Below, in pieces: positions 18,263-27,582 of a stretch of DNA of 64,000 nt (position 1 is its first letter; each line of letters starts with the position of its first letter). Under the pieces are notes generated by a model. It saw only the letters and a program-made list of their open reading frames with translations, was not told the origin of the DNA and did no database searches. The stretch is from Flavobacterium resistens (GTDB lineage: Bacteria; Bacteroidota; Bacteroidia; Flavobacteriales; Flavobacteriaceae): assembly GCF_900182645.1 (NCBI RefSeq), contig NZ_FXTA01000001.1, forward strand, positions 1,116,001-1,180,000, given 5' to 3'. The position numbers and the translations under genes are program-made.

Positions 18263-18751
18263 CTAGCGATTAAATACGTAAATTGTACCTGAATTTCCAG
18301 ACTGATTAATGATCATATCCTTGGATATCGAATTTGATCCTGTACTGAAAATCGTTAAATTATTGCCTTCCTGATTGACTTTCATCGATTCGACTCCTCG
18401 GGAGTATGATGATGATGAAATATCACTTATATAATTATTATTACCTGACTGTATATAGGATTGATTTATTTCGTCTGCTTTTTTGTAGACATTCATGCAG
18501 TTGTTATTACCAGTTTGCTGTGCAGTTACATAAGCATTGTTGCTGATAATAGTTAAATTGGCCTGATTGTAGTTGCCAATTTGTGCAATTTTGACTATGT
18601 TATGATTTATAACATATTGATTTGTATTCTGATTTTGATTGCGATTGTTTGATTCATTCATGGCTATAACATAATCACTTATATTCCCATCAATTGATTG
18701 TGAGAATATAATTCCTGTAAAAAGAAAAAATAAGATTACAATAGCTTTCAT
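18263..18751 (-). CDS. csgB: CsgB-like minor curlin / nucleator
   Basis: This 162-residue exported protein has a signal peptide (IVILFFLFTGIIFSQ) followed by imperfect curlin repeats with Asn/Gln/Gly at set places: IVKIAQIGNYNQANLTI, AYVTAQQTGNNNCMNVY, INQSYIQSGNNNYI, MKVNQEGNNLTIF, MIINQSGNSGTIYVF. The repeats are less regular than in the neighbouring csgA product, as expected for the nucleator. Its place 63 bp after csgA and 4 bp before csgE supports csgB. The C-terminus ends directly in a last repeat. Confidence 0.88.
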   Translation of the reverse strand: MKAIVILFFLFTGIIFSQSIDGNISDYVIAMNESNNRNQNQNTNQYVINHNIVKIAQIGNYNQANLTIISNNAYVTAQQTGNNNCMNVYKKADEINQSYIQSGNNNYISDISSSSYSRGVESMKVNQEGNNLTIFSTGSNSISKDMIINQSGNSGTIYVFNR

Positions 18752-18771
18752 AATTTTTGAAATAATAAAAA

Positions 18772-18805
18772 AAGGAAGAACTGATTATATCAAGTCCTTC
18801 CTTTT
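18772..18805 (-). terminator. Intra-operon hairpin between csgA and csgB
   Basis: On the minus strand AAGGAAGGACTTGAT pairs imperfectly with ATCAGTTCTTCCTT and is followed by seven T. It is a strong partial terminator positioned to give more csgA than downstream message. Confidence 0.75.
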
Positions 18806-18814
18806 CTTGGTTTT

Positions 18815-19432
18815 TTAGTTTGCCTGTAGCACTACGCTGCCATTTAAGAACCCAGCTTGAGTAACAGTACTAACATTTCCCCATCCTAATTGTGCTGTCA
18901 AAGCATAGTTAGCAACTCCATATTGGTCAATACTAGAATAGTTTCCAATTCCAAGTTGAATTGTTGAAGCTGAATTGAATAATCCTTCTTGATAAGTTTC
19001 AGATTCGTTACCGAAACCAAATTGATAAGCATTAGCATCGTTGCCCCAACCTACTTGAACTGCACTAGAACTATTAAAGAATCCGATTTGTGTTAGATCA
19101 GCATTGTTGTCAATTCCAAATTGGAAAACTGTAGCACTATTTCCTAATAGTGGACCTTGGTCAATATCTGAAGTATTTCCCCATCCAATTTGTGTAACTG
19201 AAGCAGAGTTTGCAATACCTAATTGATCAATAGTTGATGAGTTATCAACACCTATTTGAAGAACAGTTGCAGAATTAAAAATACCATCTTGTTGAACATC
19301 TGAATCATTTGATCCAACTTGAACAACTAATGCTCCATTTAATAAACCAGTTTGGTCAACATTACTAGTGTTTTGTGCCACGGCAACACCTACAAACAGC
19401 ATCGCGGAGATGCTTAAAATTACTTTTTTCAT
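18815..19432 (-). CDS. csgA: CsgA-like major curlin
   Basis: This 205-residue protein has a signal peptide (MKKVILSISAMLFVGVAVAQ). The rest is built from half-repeats of about 11 residues with the pattern N-[SA]-x-x-x-x-Q-x-G, for example NSATVLQIGV, NSSTIDQLGI, NSASVTQIGW and NYSSIDQYGV. Two half-repeats make one curlin turn of ~22 residues, so there are about eight turns. This is more than the five of E. coli CsgA. It should be the main amyloid fibre subunit, secreted through CsgG. It is the first gene of the operon, with a long regulatory region upstream and an attenuator-like hairpin behind it. Confidence 0.92.
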   Translation of the reverse strand: MKKVILSISAMLFVGVAVAQNTSNVDQTGLLNGALVVQVGSNDSDVQQDGIFNSATVLQIGVDNSSTIDQLGIANSASVTQIGWGNTSDIDQGPLLGNSATVFQFGIDNNADLTQIGFFNSSSAVQVGWGNDANAYQFGFGNESETYQEGLFNSASTIQLGIGNYSSIDQYGVANYALTAQLGWGNVSTVTQAGFLNGSVVLQAN

Positions 19433-19777
19433 AATAAATATATTTAATTGGTTATTAATACAAATTATTATGCAGGTTGTAATTTGGGGGAAAAAATTTG
19501 GGCAATTTTGATGAAATCTCAGGCGAAAATTTGGGGTTATTTCTCGATTTCTTTTTCAAAATTAGAAAACTTCTCGATAATCAAATCAGGTATAAATACG
19601 TATTTTACAAGAACTTAACTTGTTTTCGATGAACTGTGAAACTATCTCGACGAACTGCCATATTTGTTTTTTTACTTAGTAAGAAAAAACTTATTTCTTA
19701 TAATTTCTTTACATTTATCCCTAAACAGTCGTTAAAAAAAAGTTATAAAACCACTTATTTTAACATATTCACAAAAA
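19433..19777 (-). promoter_or_regulatory. Long upstream region of the curli operon
   Basis: These 345 bp hold no gene. Nearest the start are three copies of AATTTGGG (19481, 19495, 19528 on the + strand). Further out are two 9-bp direct repeats, ATGAACTGT at 19629-19637 and ACGAACTGC at 19650-19658, separated by exactly 12 bp. Read on the minus strand (ACAGTTCAT, GCAGTTCGT) they fit the LytTR-regulator site form. A further GAACT lies at 19611. No clean -33/-7 promoter was identified. Confidence 0.5.
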
Positions 19778-19805
19778 AAGCCCGTCTTTTTTAAGACGGG
19801 CTTTA
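19778..19805 (-). terminator. Terminator of glnN
   Basis: AAAGCCCGTCTT and AAGACGGGCTTT form a near-perfect stem with a T run on the minus strand, 20 bp after the glnN stop. Confidence 0.92.
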
Positions 19806-19824
19806 ACTAAATGTTTAGAAAACG

Positions 19825-22014
19825 TTACTTAGTAAACAGCAATTCTCTGTACTTGGTCAATGTCCAGCTCTCATCATCTACTAATAATTCTAATTTATCA
19901 CAGTGATTACGAATATCTTCAAAATAAGGTTTTACTTTATTGCAATATGCTTCTGCCATTTTTTGGGCATCCGTTAATTGATTAGCTTTCTTTCTTTCAT
20001 TAGTCATAGCCAATACTTTAGAATTGATTCCTTCGATATGACCCGAAATTTCTTTTATTAAAGTAATTTGTTCTTTTGCAATCGTCTCAAATTCTTTTCC
20101 AAAGATTTCTTTTAAGCCTTTTACATTTTCAATTAATGTATTCTGATAACGAATTGCAGTTGGAATTACGTGATTTCTTGAAATATCGCCTAAAACCCTT
20201 CCTTCAATCTGAATTTTCTTAGTGTATTCTTCTAATTCAATTTCATAACGCGCTTCAGCCTCAACATGATTAAAGATTCCTAGTTCTTCAAATAAGTCCA
20301 AAGCTTGTTTCGAAACTTTAGCTTTAATGGCTTCCGGTGTAGTTTTGAAATTGCTCAAACCTCTTTTTGCCGCTTCTTTTTCCCAGGCGTCGCTATAACC
20401 GTCACCTTCAAAAAGAATTTTTTTAGATTGTTTGATGTACTCTCTTAAGACATTAAAGATCGCATCATCCTTTTTCATGTCTTTATTTTCAATCAGGTTT
20501 TCAACTTCATTTTTAAAGTCAATTAACTGTTTCGCAACAATTGCATTTAAAGTTGTCATTGCATTTGAACAATTTGAATTTGAACCAACAGCTCTAAACT
20601 CAAATTTATTTCCTGTAAAGGCAAATGGTGAAGTTCTGTTTCTATCTGTATTATCTAATAATACGTCTGGAATTTTACCAACAACATTTAATTTTAAATC
20701 TGTTTTTTCTTCAGGCGAAAGTTTTCCGGTTGTTACACTTTCTAATTCTAATAAAACTTTTGACAATTGTGCTCCGATAAAAACCGAAATAATAGCCGGT
20801 GGTGCTTCATTAGCTCCTAGCCTGTGATCATTACTTGCTGTTGCAATTGAAGCTCTTAATAAAGTTTCATAATCGTTTACAGCTTTAATAGTATTGATAA
20901 AAAATGTCAGGAATTGCAAATTACTCATTGGCGTTTTGCTCGGACTCAATAAATTAACTCCGGTATCTGTAGCCAAAGACCAGTTATTGTGTTTTCCAGA
21001 ACCGTTTACACCTTTAAATGGTTTTTCGTGAAATAATACTTTAAAATCATGACGTTCAGCAACTCTTTGCATTACATCCATTAATAAAGAGTTGTGGTCT
21101 ACGGCAAGATTTGTTTCTTCAAAAATTGGAGCCAATTCAAACTGATTTGGCGCAACCTCATTATGACGCGTTTTTACCGGAATTCCCAATAACATACATT
21201 CCTGCTCCAAATCTCTCATATATGTAAGAGCACGCGTTGGGATAGATCCAAAATAATGATCGTCTAACTGCTGACCTTTTGCAGAAGTATGTCCTAATAA
21301 TGTTCTTCCTGTCATCACCAAATCAGGACGAGAATTTGCCAAAGATTTGTCAATCAAGAAATATTCTTGTTCCCAGCCTAAAGTTGCTGTTACCTTTTTT
21401 ACGTTTTTGTCAAAATATTTACAAACTTCAGTCGCCGCTTCATCAATTGCAGATAATGCTCTTAACAAAGGTATCTTATTATCTAAAGCCTCACCTGTGT
21501 ATGCAATAAAAACTGTTGGAATACATAAAGTAGTACCATATATAAATGCCGGAGAAGTTGGATCCCAGGCTGTGTAGCCTCTTGCTTCAAAAGTATTTCT
21601 GATTCCGCCATTTGGGAAACTTGACGCGTCTGGCTCTTGTTGTACCAATTGGGCTCCGCCAAATTTTTCTACAGGATCGCTTCCGTCGTATGAAGTTTCA
21701 AAAAATGCATCATGTTTTTCGGCAGTTGTCCCAGTTAATGGCTGAAACCAGTGTGTATAATGTGTAACCCCTTTTGCCAATGCCCATTCTTTCATTCCCA
21801 TGGCGATATAATCGGCCAATTTTCTTTCTATTTTAGTTCCATGCTGAATGGCATCTCTTACTCCTTTAAAAGCATCCGAAGTCAAATATTGCTTCATCGC
21901 TTTTTCATTAAACACATTCGATCCGAAAAGATTTGATTTTCGATCAATTTCTTCAAAGTGCACCGGCTTTCTGTTGGAAGCTTCTTGTAAAGCTTGGAAA
22001 CGTAATGTTGACAT
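19825..22014 (-). CDS. glnN: Glutamine synthetase type III
   Basis: This 729-residue protein is the length typical of GSIII (about 700-730, against ~470 for GSI). The N-terminus VHFEEIDRKSNLFGSNVFNE is characteristic of the type. Catalytic blocks include ATLGWEQEYFLIDKS, ETNLAVDHNSLLMDVMQ, HEKPFKGVNGSGKHNNWSLAT (the ATP/glutamate region) and RTSPFAFTGNKFEFRAVGS. It makes glutamine from glutamate, ammonia and ATP as a cytoplasmic multimer. TATATTTG on the minus strand (22063-22070) is a good -7 element. It is divergent from a type II synthetase 426 bp away, so the organism carries two non-homologous-subtype enzymes side by side. Confidence 0.96.
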   Translation of the reverse strand: MSTLRFQALQEASNRKPVHFEEIDRKSNLFGSNVFNEKAMKQYLTSDAFKGVRDAIQHGTKIERKLADYIAMGMKEWALAKGVTHYTHWFQPLTGTTAEKHDAFFETSYDGSDPVEKFGGAQLVQQEPDASSFPNGGIRNTFEARGYTAWDPTSPAFIYGTTLCIPTVFIAYTGEALDNKIPLLRALSAIDEAATEVCKYFDKNVKKVTATLGWEQEYFLIDKSLANSRPDLVMTGRTLLGHTSAKGQQLDDHYFGSIPTRALTYMRDLEQECMLLGIPVKTRHNEVAPNQFELAPIFEETNLAVDHNSLLMDVMQRVAERHDFKVLFHEKPFKGVNGSGKHNNWSLATDTGVNLLSPSKTPMSNLQFLTFFINTIKAVNDYETLLRASIATASNDHRLGANEAPPAIISVFIGAQLSKVLLELESVTTGKLSPEEKTDLKLNVVGKIPDVLLDNTDRNRTSPFAFTGNKFEFRAVGSNSNCSNAMTTLNAIVAKQLIDFKNEVENLIENKDMKKDDAIFNVLREYIKQSKKILFEGDGYSDAWEKEAAKRGLSNFKTTPEAIKAKVSKQALDLFEELGIFNHVEAEARYEIELEEYTKKIQIEGRVLGDISRNHVIPTAIRYQNTLIENVKGLKEIFGKEFETIAKEQITLIKEISGHIEGINSKVLAMTNERKKANQLTDAQKMAEAYCNKVKPYFEDIRNHCDKLELLVDDESWTLTKYRELLFTK

Positions 22015-22062
22015 GGTATGTAAGTTTTAATTCGTACTAATTTTCATTAAAAAAATGAGGAA

Positions 22063-22070
22063 CAAATATA
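22063..22070 (-). promoter_or_regulatory. -7 element of glnN
   Basis: TATATTTG on the minus strand, 49 bp before the start, matches TAnnTTTG and is the same octamer found before the divergent synthetase. The 22071-22394 stretch between the two promoters is AT-rich and holds no gene. Confidence 0.5.
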
Positions 22071-22361
22071 AACAATAAAAGTCCCTGTTTAGAATATAAA
22101 GTTTAGATTTTTGAACTACAATTTCTCAACAGATCGTGCTTTTTTCAGAGAATAAACAAAGACAATCAAGAAATGTAACAAAAAACAGCAAGAATCCCCA
22201 TTAAATAAACATTTTTTCATAATTTCTTAACCCAAAAAATCAAAAATAGTCCTTAATTATTACGAATTTATTTTTTATAGTGGTTAAAAATTGCTTTTTT
22301 AAAAATATACCCCTACGAAAATTACGCTTCTCTAAAAAATTATACTCCGCAAAACAAAATA

Positions 22362-22402
22362 GCCCCCTAATTTTTAGGAGTAAAAAAATAAATCTATATT
22401 TG
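22362..22402 (+). promoter_or_regulatory. Promoter region of the type II glutamine synthetase
   Basis: TATATTTG at 22395-22402 is a consensus -7 element. About 17 bp upstream lies CCCCTAATTTTTAGGAG (22362-22378), an inverted repeat (CCTAA/TTAGG) overlapping the -33 zone and therefore a possible operator. Confidence 0.5.
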
Positions 22403-22440
22403 ACCCAGCGAAAAAACAAAAAAAATAAATTTATATTATT

Positions 22441-23457
22441 ATGGCTAAAATTAAGTTAGAGTACATTTGGTTAGATGGATACGAGCCAACTCAAAATCTT
22501 AGAAGTAAAACTAAAGTTGAAGAGCATGAAAATTTCAAAGGAACATTAGAAGAACTTGGAAATTGGTCATTTGATGGTTCATCAACTAAACAAGCTGAAG
22601 GTGGTTCTTCTGACTGTCTTTTAGTTCCAGTTGCAATTTATCCAGATCCAACTCGTATCAATGGATGGTTAGTAATGTCTGAAGTTATGTATGCAGACGG
22701 AACTCCACACCCATCTAACGGAAGAGCTACAATTGATGATGAAGATGATGATTTTTGGTTTGGATTCGAACAAGAGTATTTCATCATGGATACTAAAACT
22801 CAACTTCCACTTGGTTTCCCAGTTGGAGGATACCCTGCTCCACAAGGGATGTACTACTGTTCAGTAGGTGGAAAAAACACACACGGAAGAAAATTAGTTG
22901 AAGAGCATGCTGATTTATGTATCGCTGCTGGAATCAACTTTGAAGGAATCAACCAAGAGGTTGCTTGCGGACAATGGGAATTCCAATTATTCGCTAAAGG
23001 AGCTAAAAAAGCTGGAGATGAAATCTGGGTTGCTCGTTACTTATTAGATCGTTTGACTGAGAAATATGGTTACTATATTGAATATCACCCAAAACCTCTA
23101 GGAGATACTGACTGGAATGGTTCTGGAATGCACGCTAACTTCTCTAACAATGTATTGAGAACTTGCGGAGATCAGGCAACTTACGAAAGAATTTGTGAGG
23201 CTTTCCGTCCTGTTACTGCTGAGCACATCGCAGTTTACGGAGCTTACAATGACCAACGTTTAACTGGTAAACACGAAACTGCTTCTATCCACGATTTCTC
23301 TTATGGAGTTTCAGACAGAGGATGTTCTATCAGAATTCCTTTGATGACTGTTCAAAAAGGATGGAAAGGATGGTTGGAAGACAGAAGACCAGCTTCAAAC
23401 GGAGATCCATACAAAATTGCTGCTAGAATTATCAAAACTGTTAAATCAGCGCTATAA
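22441..23457 (+). CDS. glnII: Glutamine synthetase type II (eukaryotic type)
   Basis: This 338-residue protein is the size of GSII. The N-terminal beta-grasp part (KLEYIWLDGYEPTQNLRSKTKV, LGNWSFDGSSTKQAEG) and the catalytic part (FGFEQEYFIMD, INQEVACGQWEFQLFAKGAKKAGDE, DWNGSGMHANFS, ETASIHDFSYGVSDRGCSIRIP) are those of eukaryote-like GSII. It catalyses ATP-dependent amidation of glutamate. GSII escapes adenylylation control, so expression is probably regulated at transcription; the palindrome at its promoter is a candidate operator. Codon choice looks like that of a strongly expressed gene (many GGA, AAC and AAA codons). Confidence 0.96.
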   Translation: MAKIKLEYIWLDGYEPTQNLRSKTKVEEHENFKGTLEELGNWSFDGSSTKQAEGGSSDCLLVPVAIYPDPTRINGWLVMSEVMYADGTPHPSNGRATIDDEDDDFWFGFEQEYFIMDTKTQLPLGFPVGGYPAPQGMYYCSVGGKNTHGRKLVEEHADLCIAAGINFEGINQEVACGQWEFQLFAKGAKKAGDEIWVARYLLDRLTEKYGYYIEYHPKPLGDTDWNGSGMHANFSNNVLRTCGDQATYERICEAFRPVTAEHIAVYGAYNDQRLTGKHETASIHDFSYGVSDRGCSIRIPLMTVQKGWKGWLEDRRPASNGDPYKIAARIIKTVKSAL

Positions 23458-23480
23458 TTCAAAGCTTAAAATAAATTCTA

Positions 23481-23515
23481 AAAAGTGCCATCATAATTGT
23501 TGGCACTTTTTTTAT
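23481..23515 (+). terminator. Terminator of the type II glutamine synthetase
   Basis: AAAAGTGCCA and TGGCACTTTT form the stem, followed by a T run. Confidence 0.88.
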
Positions 23516-23546
23516 TTTATTTGTCATTTCTGATGTAAAATGCAGT

Positions 23547-23608
23547 TTGTCATTCCGAGGAATGACAAGATTGTGTTAATCTCTTGTCAAAGTTTTAAAC
23601 TTTGACAA
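23547..23608. repeat. Two adjacent palindromes
   Basis: TTGTCATTCC-GA-GGAATGACAA (23547-23568) and TTGTCAAAGTTT-T-AAACTTTGACAA (23584-23608) are both perfect. They lie between a terminator and the terC promoter. The first resembles the dispersed GTCATTCCGAGGAA elements I know from Bacteroidota genomes. Confidence 0.75.
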
Positions 23609-23712
23609 AGTTCCAAAATCATTAACGAGTCAACTCATAACTCATAACTTAAAATTCATAACTTTTAAGAATACCTTTCTTATAATTAATTTTTAATTTA
23701 AACTTCATAACT

Positions 23713-23720
23713 TATCTTTG
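23713..23720 (+). promoter_or_regulatory. -7 element of the terC gene
   Basis: TATCTTTG lies 22 bp before the start. No -33 TTG was found. Confidence 0.55.
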
Positions 23721-23742
23721 TAAATCATTTAAAAGAATTGTT

Positions 23743-24717
23743 ATGATAGTCTGGTCTCTCTTTTTACTTGCTGTAGTTTTTATTCTTGCTTTAGACCTTG
23801 GTGTCTTCAACAAAACTCCTCATATTATCAGTACCAAAGAAGCCAGCAAATGGACTTTGATTTGGGTAACACTTTCTTTTTTGTTTTCAGGAGTAATCTA
23901 TTGGCTTTACACAACCGATTATATTGCAAATCCTGACAAATTACAGCCTGCAGTAGCTTCAATGAAATTCATTACAGGTTATTTGATTGAACTTTCCTTA
24001 AGTGTCGATAATATTTTTGTGATTGCGATAATTTTTGCTTCATTCAAAATTCCGCAAAAATACCAGCATCGTGTTTTATTTTGGGGGATTCTAGGTGCAA
24101 TTGTTTTCCGAGGATTAATGATTTTCTTTGGCGTTATGCTGATTAACCAATTTACCTGGACAACTTATTTGTTTGGTGCTTTCTTGATTTTTACTGCTCT
24201 AAAAATGTTGTTTTCTGGCGAAGACGAAGATTTTCACCCAAAAGACTCCTTTATATATAAGTTATTAGGAAAAGTTATTCCGATAACTTCTCACATGGAT
24301 CATGAGAAATTTTTCATTTTAACTGAAAAAGGAAAAAAAGCTGCTACTCCATTATTTGTTGCTTTGATTGTAATTGAAGTGATGGATGTTTTGTTTGCCG
24401 TTGATAGTGTTCCGGCGATTTTAGCGATTACATCAGATCCGTTTTTAGTATTCAGTTCTAATATTTTTGCTATTCTTGGATTGCGTTCTATGTATTTCTT
24501 CTTAGCAAATATGCTGGCAAAATTCAGTTATTTGGAATATAGTTTGGTTGCCATTTTAGCTTTCGTAGGATTAAAAATGCTTCTTCACGATTGGATTCAC
24601 GTTCCAGAATGGGCTTCTTTAGGATTTATCGCCTTATCACTTTTAGTGGGAATTTTAGTTTCTCTTAAATTTGGAAAAGAAAAATTATTGACTGATTCAG
24701 ATTTAACTGAGAAATAA
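23743..24717 (+). CDS. TerC/Alx family membrane protein
   Basis: This 324-residue protein has nine hydrophobic segments. The family signature ELSLSVDNIFVIAIIFASFKIP contains the acidic residue pair within the membrane, mirrored in the second half by IEVMDVLFAVDSVPAILAITSDPFLVFSSNIFAILGLRSMYF. TerC/Alx proteins are linked to manganese export and to metallation of exported proteins, and earlier to tellurite resistance. No ter operon partners are present, so the Alx-like manganese role is more likely than tellurite resistance. Confidence 0.92.
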   Translation: MIVWSLFLLAVVFILALDLGVFNKTPHIISTKEASKWTLIWVTLSFLFSGVIYWLYTTDYIANPDKLQPAVASMKFITGYLIELSLSVDNIFVIAIIFASFKIPQKYQHRVLFWGILGAIVFRGLMIFFGVMLINQFTWTTYLFGAFLIFTALKMLFSGEDEDFHPKDSFIYKLLGKVIPITSHMDHEKFFILTEKGKKAATPLFVALIVIEVMDVLFAVDSVPAILAITSDPFLVFSSNIFAILGLRSMYFFLANMLAKFSYLEYSLVAILAFVGLKMLLHDWIHVPEWASLGFIALSLLVGILVSLKFGKEKLLTDSDLTEK

Positions 24718-24740
24718 TTTTATAAAACATATAATCATAA

Positions 24741-24772
24741 AAAAAAGGAAATCTTACGATTTCCTTTTTTTA
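24741..24772. terminator. Bidirectional terminator between terC and a convergent lipoprotein gene
   Basis: GGAAATC and GATTTCC pair around TTAC, with A and T runs on either side. Confidence 0.85.
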
Positions 24773-24787
24773 TCATTAAGATTAAGA

Positions 24788-25300
24788 TTAAAAACTAGCA
24801 TTCTTAATTTGACTTTCTTTTAAGTTTAAAGTTTTCATTACATCTAAATAACTACTTTTATTTAATGATGCACCAAAATCTGCAGGAATAATAACAAATC
24901 TAAAAACTTGATTATTTAAATAAGTTGGCCTGTTTGCTATATTATCTCCACCTACAAAGATTGTAAATCCTTCTTTACTAAAGTTATAATCATAAGTGAT
25001 AGATGCACCATTAGAAAAGTAAACATCTGTAGGGATCAATTGCCAAATATCCGAACCTGAACTATTAGTTCCTTCTAATCTATAAACTAATACAGATTCA
25101 TCCTGATACAAAGGTCCACCTAAATACTTAGCAAAAGAATCAGAAATTATATAACCGGTAGTAGAATTAAAAGAAAAACTAGTCTGGATTTCAAAAGCTT
25201 GCGGCATTAGAGCGTCTTTTCCCGGAGGCCCTTCTGGTCCTTCACAGCTTGAAAATGCAATTAATCCAACAATGGCAAATAAGGTAAGTATCTTTTTCAT
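24788..25300 (-). CDS. Collagen-like-motif lipoprotein of unknown function
   Basis: This 170-residue lipoprotein has signal ILTLFAIVGLIAFSSC. Directly after the lipid-bearing Cys is a short collagen-like stretch, EGPEGPPGKD, a common linker in Bacteroidota surface lipoproteins. The remaining ~140 residues are beta-rich and end in a helical LDVMKTLNLKESQIKN. No enzyme motif is visible. The protein probably sits on the outer membrane. It converges on terC and shares that terminator. Confidence 0.75.
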   Translation of the reverse strand: MKKILTLFAIVGLIAFSSCEGPEGPPGKDALMPQAFEIQTSFSFNSTTGYIISDSFAKYLGGPLYQDESVLVYRLEGTNSSGSDIWQLIPTDVYFSNGASITYDYNFSKEGFTIFVGGDNIANRPTYLNNQVFRFVIIPADFGASLNKSSYLDVMKTLNLKESQIKNASF

Positions 25301-25385
25301 AATATTTGTTTTTTAAAGTTTATAAAGGTATTCCAAAAACCAAACCAAAAATTTTGTTAAACGGGTTTCGGAATAAAATTTCTAA

Positions 25386-26255
25386 TTATTTTTTTGCAAC
25401 AGTTTGATTTTTAAGGAATATTTTATTGAAAAACAATGCATGATATGGCAGTGAATTTTCCCAATAATCCCAAGTATGTGCGCCAGGACGCTCGGTGTAA
25501 TCGTGATCTACTTTGTTATAAACTAATCTTCTGTGTAATTCTCTGTTTGGTTCAATTAAGAAATCGTCAACACCACAATCTATAATCAACGGCAGTTTGT
25601 TTGCTTTTATTTTATCCAACATATTCATAACGGCGTATTGTTCATACATTTCGGTACTTCCGCTTTTATCTCCAAAAACAGGCTGCATTAATTTGACAAC
25701 CTGAGCAGCCGAATCTCTATTAAGCATCGTACTCATATCAACAGCTCCGCTCATACTTCCTGCCGCGCAAAACAAATCGGGATGTTTTGCCGAAAGATAC
25801 AAAGCGCCGTGCCCCCCCATTGAAAGACCCGTAATTACTCTTCCACTTTTATTGCTGATGGTTCGGTAGGTTTTATCTACTTTCTGAATGACTTCCTGAG
25901 TTATAAAGGTTTCAAACTGGCTTTCTTTGTTTACTGGGCTGTCCAGATAAAAACTAAAAACCTCGCCTTCAGGCATCACAATAATCATATTATATTGATC
26001 CGATAAAGTCTGAACTAATTTTTTGTTTGGTGTATTTTTCAGCCAGTCGCTAAAATGTCCGTAAGCACCATGTAAAAGGTACATAACCGGGAAAGTCGAT
26101 TTGCTTTTAGCATAAGAGTTTGGCAAAACTACCGCAGCTTTATAGGTTTTTCCCATAGCGGCACTGGCAACTTGCAAAGTGTCTACTTTTGCCGCATATG
26201 TCATTGTAGTCAAGCAAAGCAAAAACAAAGACAGCAGCATTTTAAATTTCTTCAT
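25386..26255 (-). CDS. Exported esterase D-type alpha/beta hydrolase
   Basis: This 289-residue protein starts at the ATG at 26255, which gives a proper signal peptide (FKMLLSLFLLCLTTMTYA); the upstream ATG would add 16 basic residues. The esterase/antigen-85-type fold shows FPVMYLLHGAYGHFSDW (oxyanion region), the nucleophile elbow GLSMGGHGALYLSAKHPDLF, an Asp near DCGVDDFLIEPN and the catalytic His in PGAHTWDYW. It should hydrolyse esters of sugars or phenolics in the periplasm or outside; Bacteroidota relatives include acetyl-xylan and feruloyl esterases. The AraC-family gene upstream is on the same strand and may control it. Confidence 0.88.
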   Translation of the reverse strand: MKKFKMLLSLFLLCLTTMTYAAKVDTLQVASAAMGKTYKAAVVLPNSYAKSKSTFPVMYLLHGAYGHFSDWLKNTPNKKLVQTLSDQYNMIIVMPEGEVFSFYLDSPVNKESQFETFITQEVIQKVDKTYRTISNKSGRVITGLSMGGHGALYLSAKHPDLFCAAGSMSGAVDMSTMLNRDSAAQVVKLMQPVFGDKSGSTEMYEQYAVMNMLDKIKANKLPLIIDCGVDDFLIEPNRELHRRLVYNKVDHDYTERPGAHTWDYWENSLPYHALFFNKIFLKNQTVAKK

Positions 26256-26315
26256 TCTGATATATTTTTTTCTGATTAGGGAATGTAAATATACCTTTTT
26301 CAAAATAAATTATAT

Positions 26316-26348
26316 GAAAAATCCGACCAGCTTTTGCCAATCGGATTT
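26316..26348 (-). terminator. Hairpin between the AraC gene and the esterase gene
   Basis: On the minus strand AAATCCGA and TCGGATTT pair around a 14-nt loop, followed by a short T run. Confidence 0.6.
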
Positions 26349-26439
26349 GAGAAATATTGTAATTGCATTTTTTCAACCAAAGATTAAATGATTTTTAAGA
26401 TTAATCATTTCAATCTGCAAAATCAGTGGCAAAAAAGCA

Positions 26440-27312
26440 TTAACTAATTATAATTTTGTGTTCCAAACGATATTGCGAGGCACTTTTTCCTGTGTATTGT
26501 TTGAACGATTTGCTGAAATGACTGAAATTATTAAAACCGCTTTCATAACAAACTTCATTAATACTGATTTGCTTTTCGGCCAAAAGTTTAGAAGCATGTA
26601 CTAAACGATATTCATTTACAAATTCAGTAAATGTTTTGTTCGAAATCTTCTTGAAATAACGACAAAATGAAGGCGTCGTCATACTAACCAGATTCGAAAC
26701 CTCGTCAATAGCAATTGATTCCTGAAAATGATCTTTTACGAAATTAAAAATCAAATTCATTCGGTCATTGTCTTGATTTTGCAATTCCAACGAAAATCCG
26801 TCAGCATTTAAAACCGTATATTCATCTGATGACTCTAACTCATCTAAAATACTTAAAAGTGTCAGCAAGCGCTCAAAAGGAAGCTGGTGCTCCATCATTT
26901 CGATTTTTTTGCCTATTTGTTTTTTGGTTTCACCATTAAAGGCAATTCCTGTTTTTGACTGATTGATAATATTTTGCACTCTTCTCATTTCGGGAGCAAC
27001 AAAAAAATCATTCGCTAAAAATTCCGGTTTAATATGAATAACGGTTTCTTTTTTGTTTCCCGTTTGTTCATTTGTAAAACCACAATGTGGCAAATTGGCA
27101 CCAATTAATATCAAATCTCCATTTGTGTAATAGGAAACATGGCTTCCTATTTGTCTTTTTCCCGCACCTCCATTAATATAAACCAACTCAATTTCTGGAT
27201 GATAATGCCACAAATGGGCTTTACTGTTGGTCTTTTCGGCATGTTTGGTGTAGGTAAAAGAACTTCCGTATGAGTTTGATATCACTTCAAGAGCTGGGGC
27301 GACTGTTTTCAT
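26440..27312 (-). CDS. AraC family regulator with cupin sensor domain
   Basis: This 290-residue protein has an N-terminal cupin half (LWHYHPEIELVYINGGAGKRQIGSH, DLILIGANLPH) and a C-terminal double helix-turn-helix AraC domain (SIAIDEVSNLVSMTTPSFCRYFKK, then ISINEVCYESGFNNFSHFSKSFKQYTGKSASQYR). Such regulators usually sense sugars or related ligands. The esterase downstream on the same strand is a natural target. Just upstream of the start lies the first copy (27322-27410) of the element also found before the three small secreted genes, so this protein is a candidate regulator of that array. That link is inference. Confidence 0.92.
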   Translation of the reverse strand: MKTVAPALEVISNSYGSSFTYTKHAEKTNSKAHLWHYHPEIELVYINGGAGKRQIGSHVSYYTNGDLILIGANLPHCGFTNEQTGNKKETVIHIKPEFLANDFFVAPEMRRVQNIINQSKTGIAFNGETKKQIGKKIEMMEHQLPFERLLTLLSILDELESSDEYTVLNADGFSLELQNQDNDRMNLIFNFVKDHFQESIAIDEVSNLVSMTTPSFCRYFKKISNKTFTEFVNEYRLVHASKLLAEKQISINEVCYESGFNNFSHFSKSFKQYTGKSASQYRLEHKIIIS

Positions 27313-27321
27313 GATATATAT

Positions 27322-27410
27322 CTTTAAAAAATAATAGCAAATTTAACAAAAACACCTAAAATAATTTAAATTTTAACCTATAACGGTTTCGTAACTGAGA
27401 ATTTTTCATA
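27322..27410 (+). repeat. Upstream element, copy 0 (no gene attached)
   Basis: It contains ATTTTAACCTATAACGGTTT and the flanks of the other copies (ATAATAGCAAATTTAACAAA and ACCTAAAATAATT). After GAGAAT it diverges, and no small secreted gene follows before copy 1. The rest of 27411-27582 is AT-rich and shows no gene, so this may be the relic of a lost array unit. Confidence 0.7.
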
Positions 27411-27582
27411 AAAAATCACTAAACTACGCTATTGATTTTATATCAAAATAGCCATTTTTTTAGAGTCTCGTTTTTTTATTGCAGATTTTTTTTAGATATC
27501 ATATTTAAAACCATCTTTTTATACAAATATGTTATTTCTGTAAGAAAACCAGAACTTTTTAACAAACCCCGTTTTTTACAAA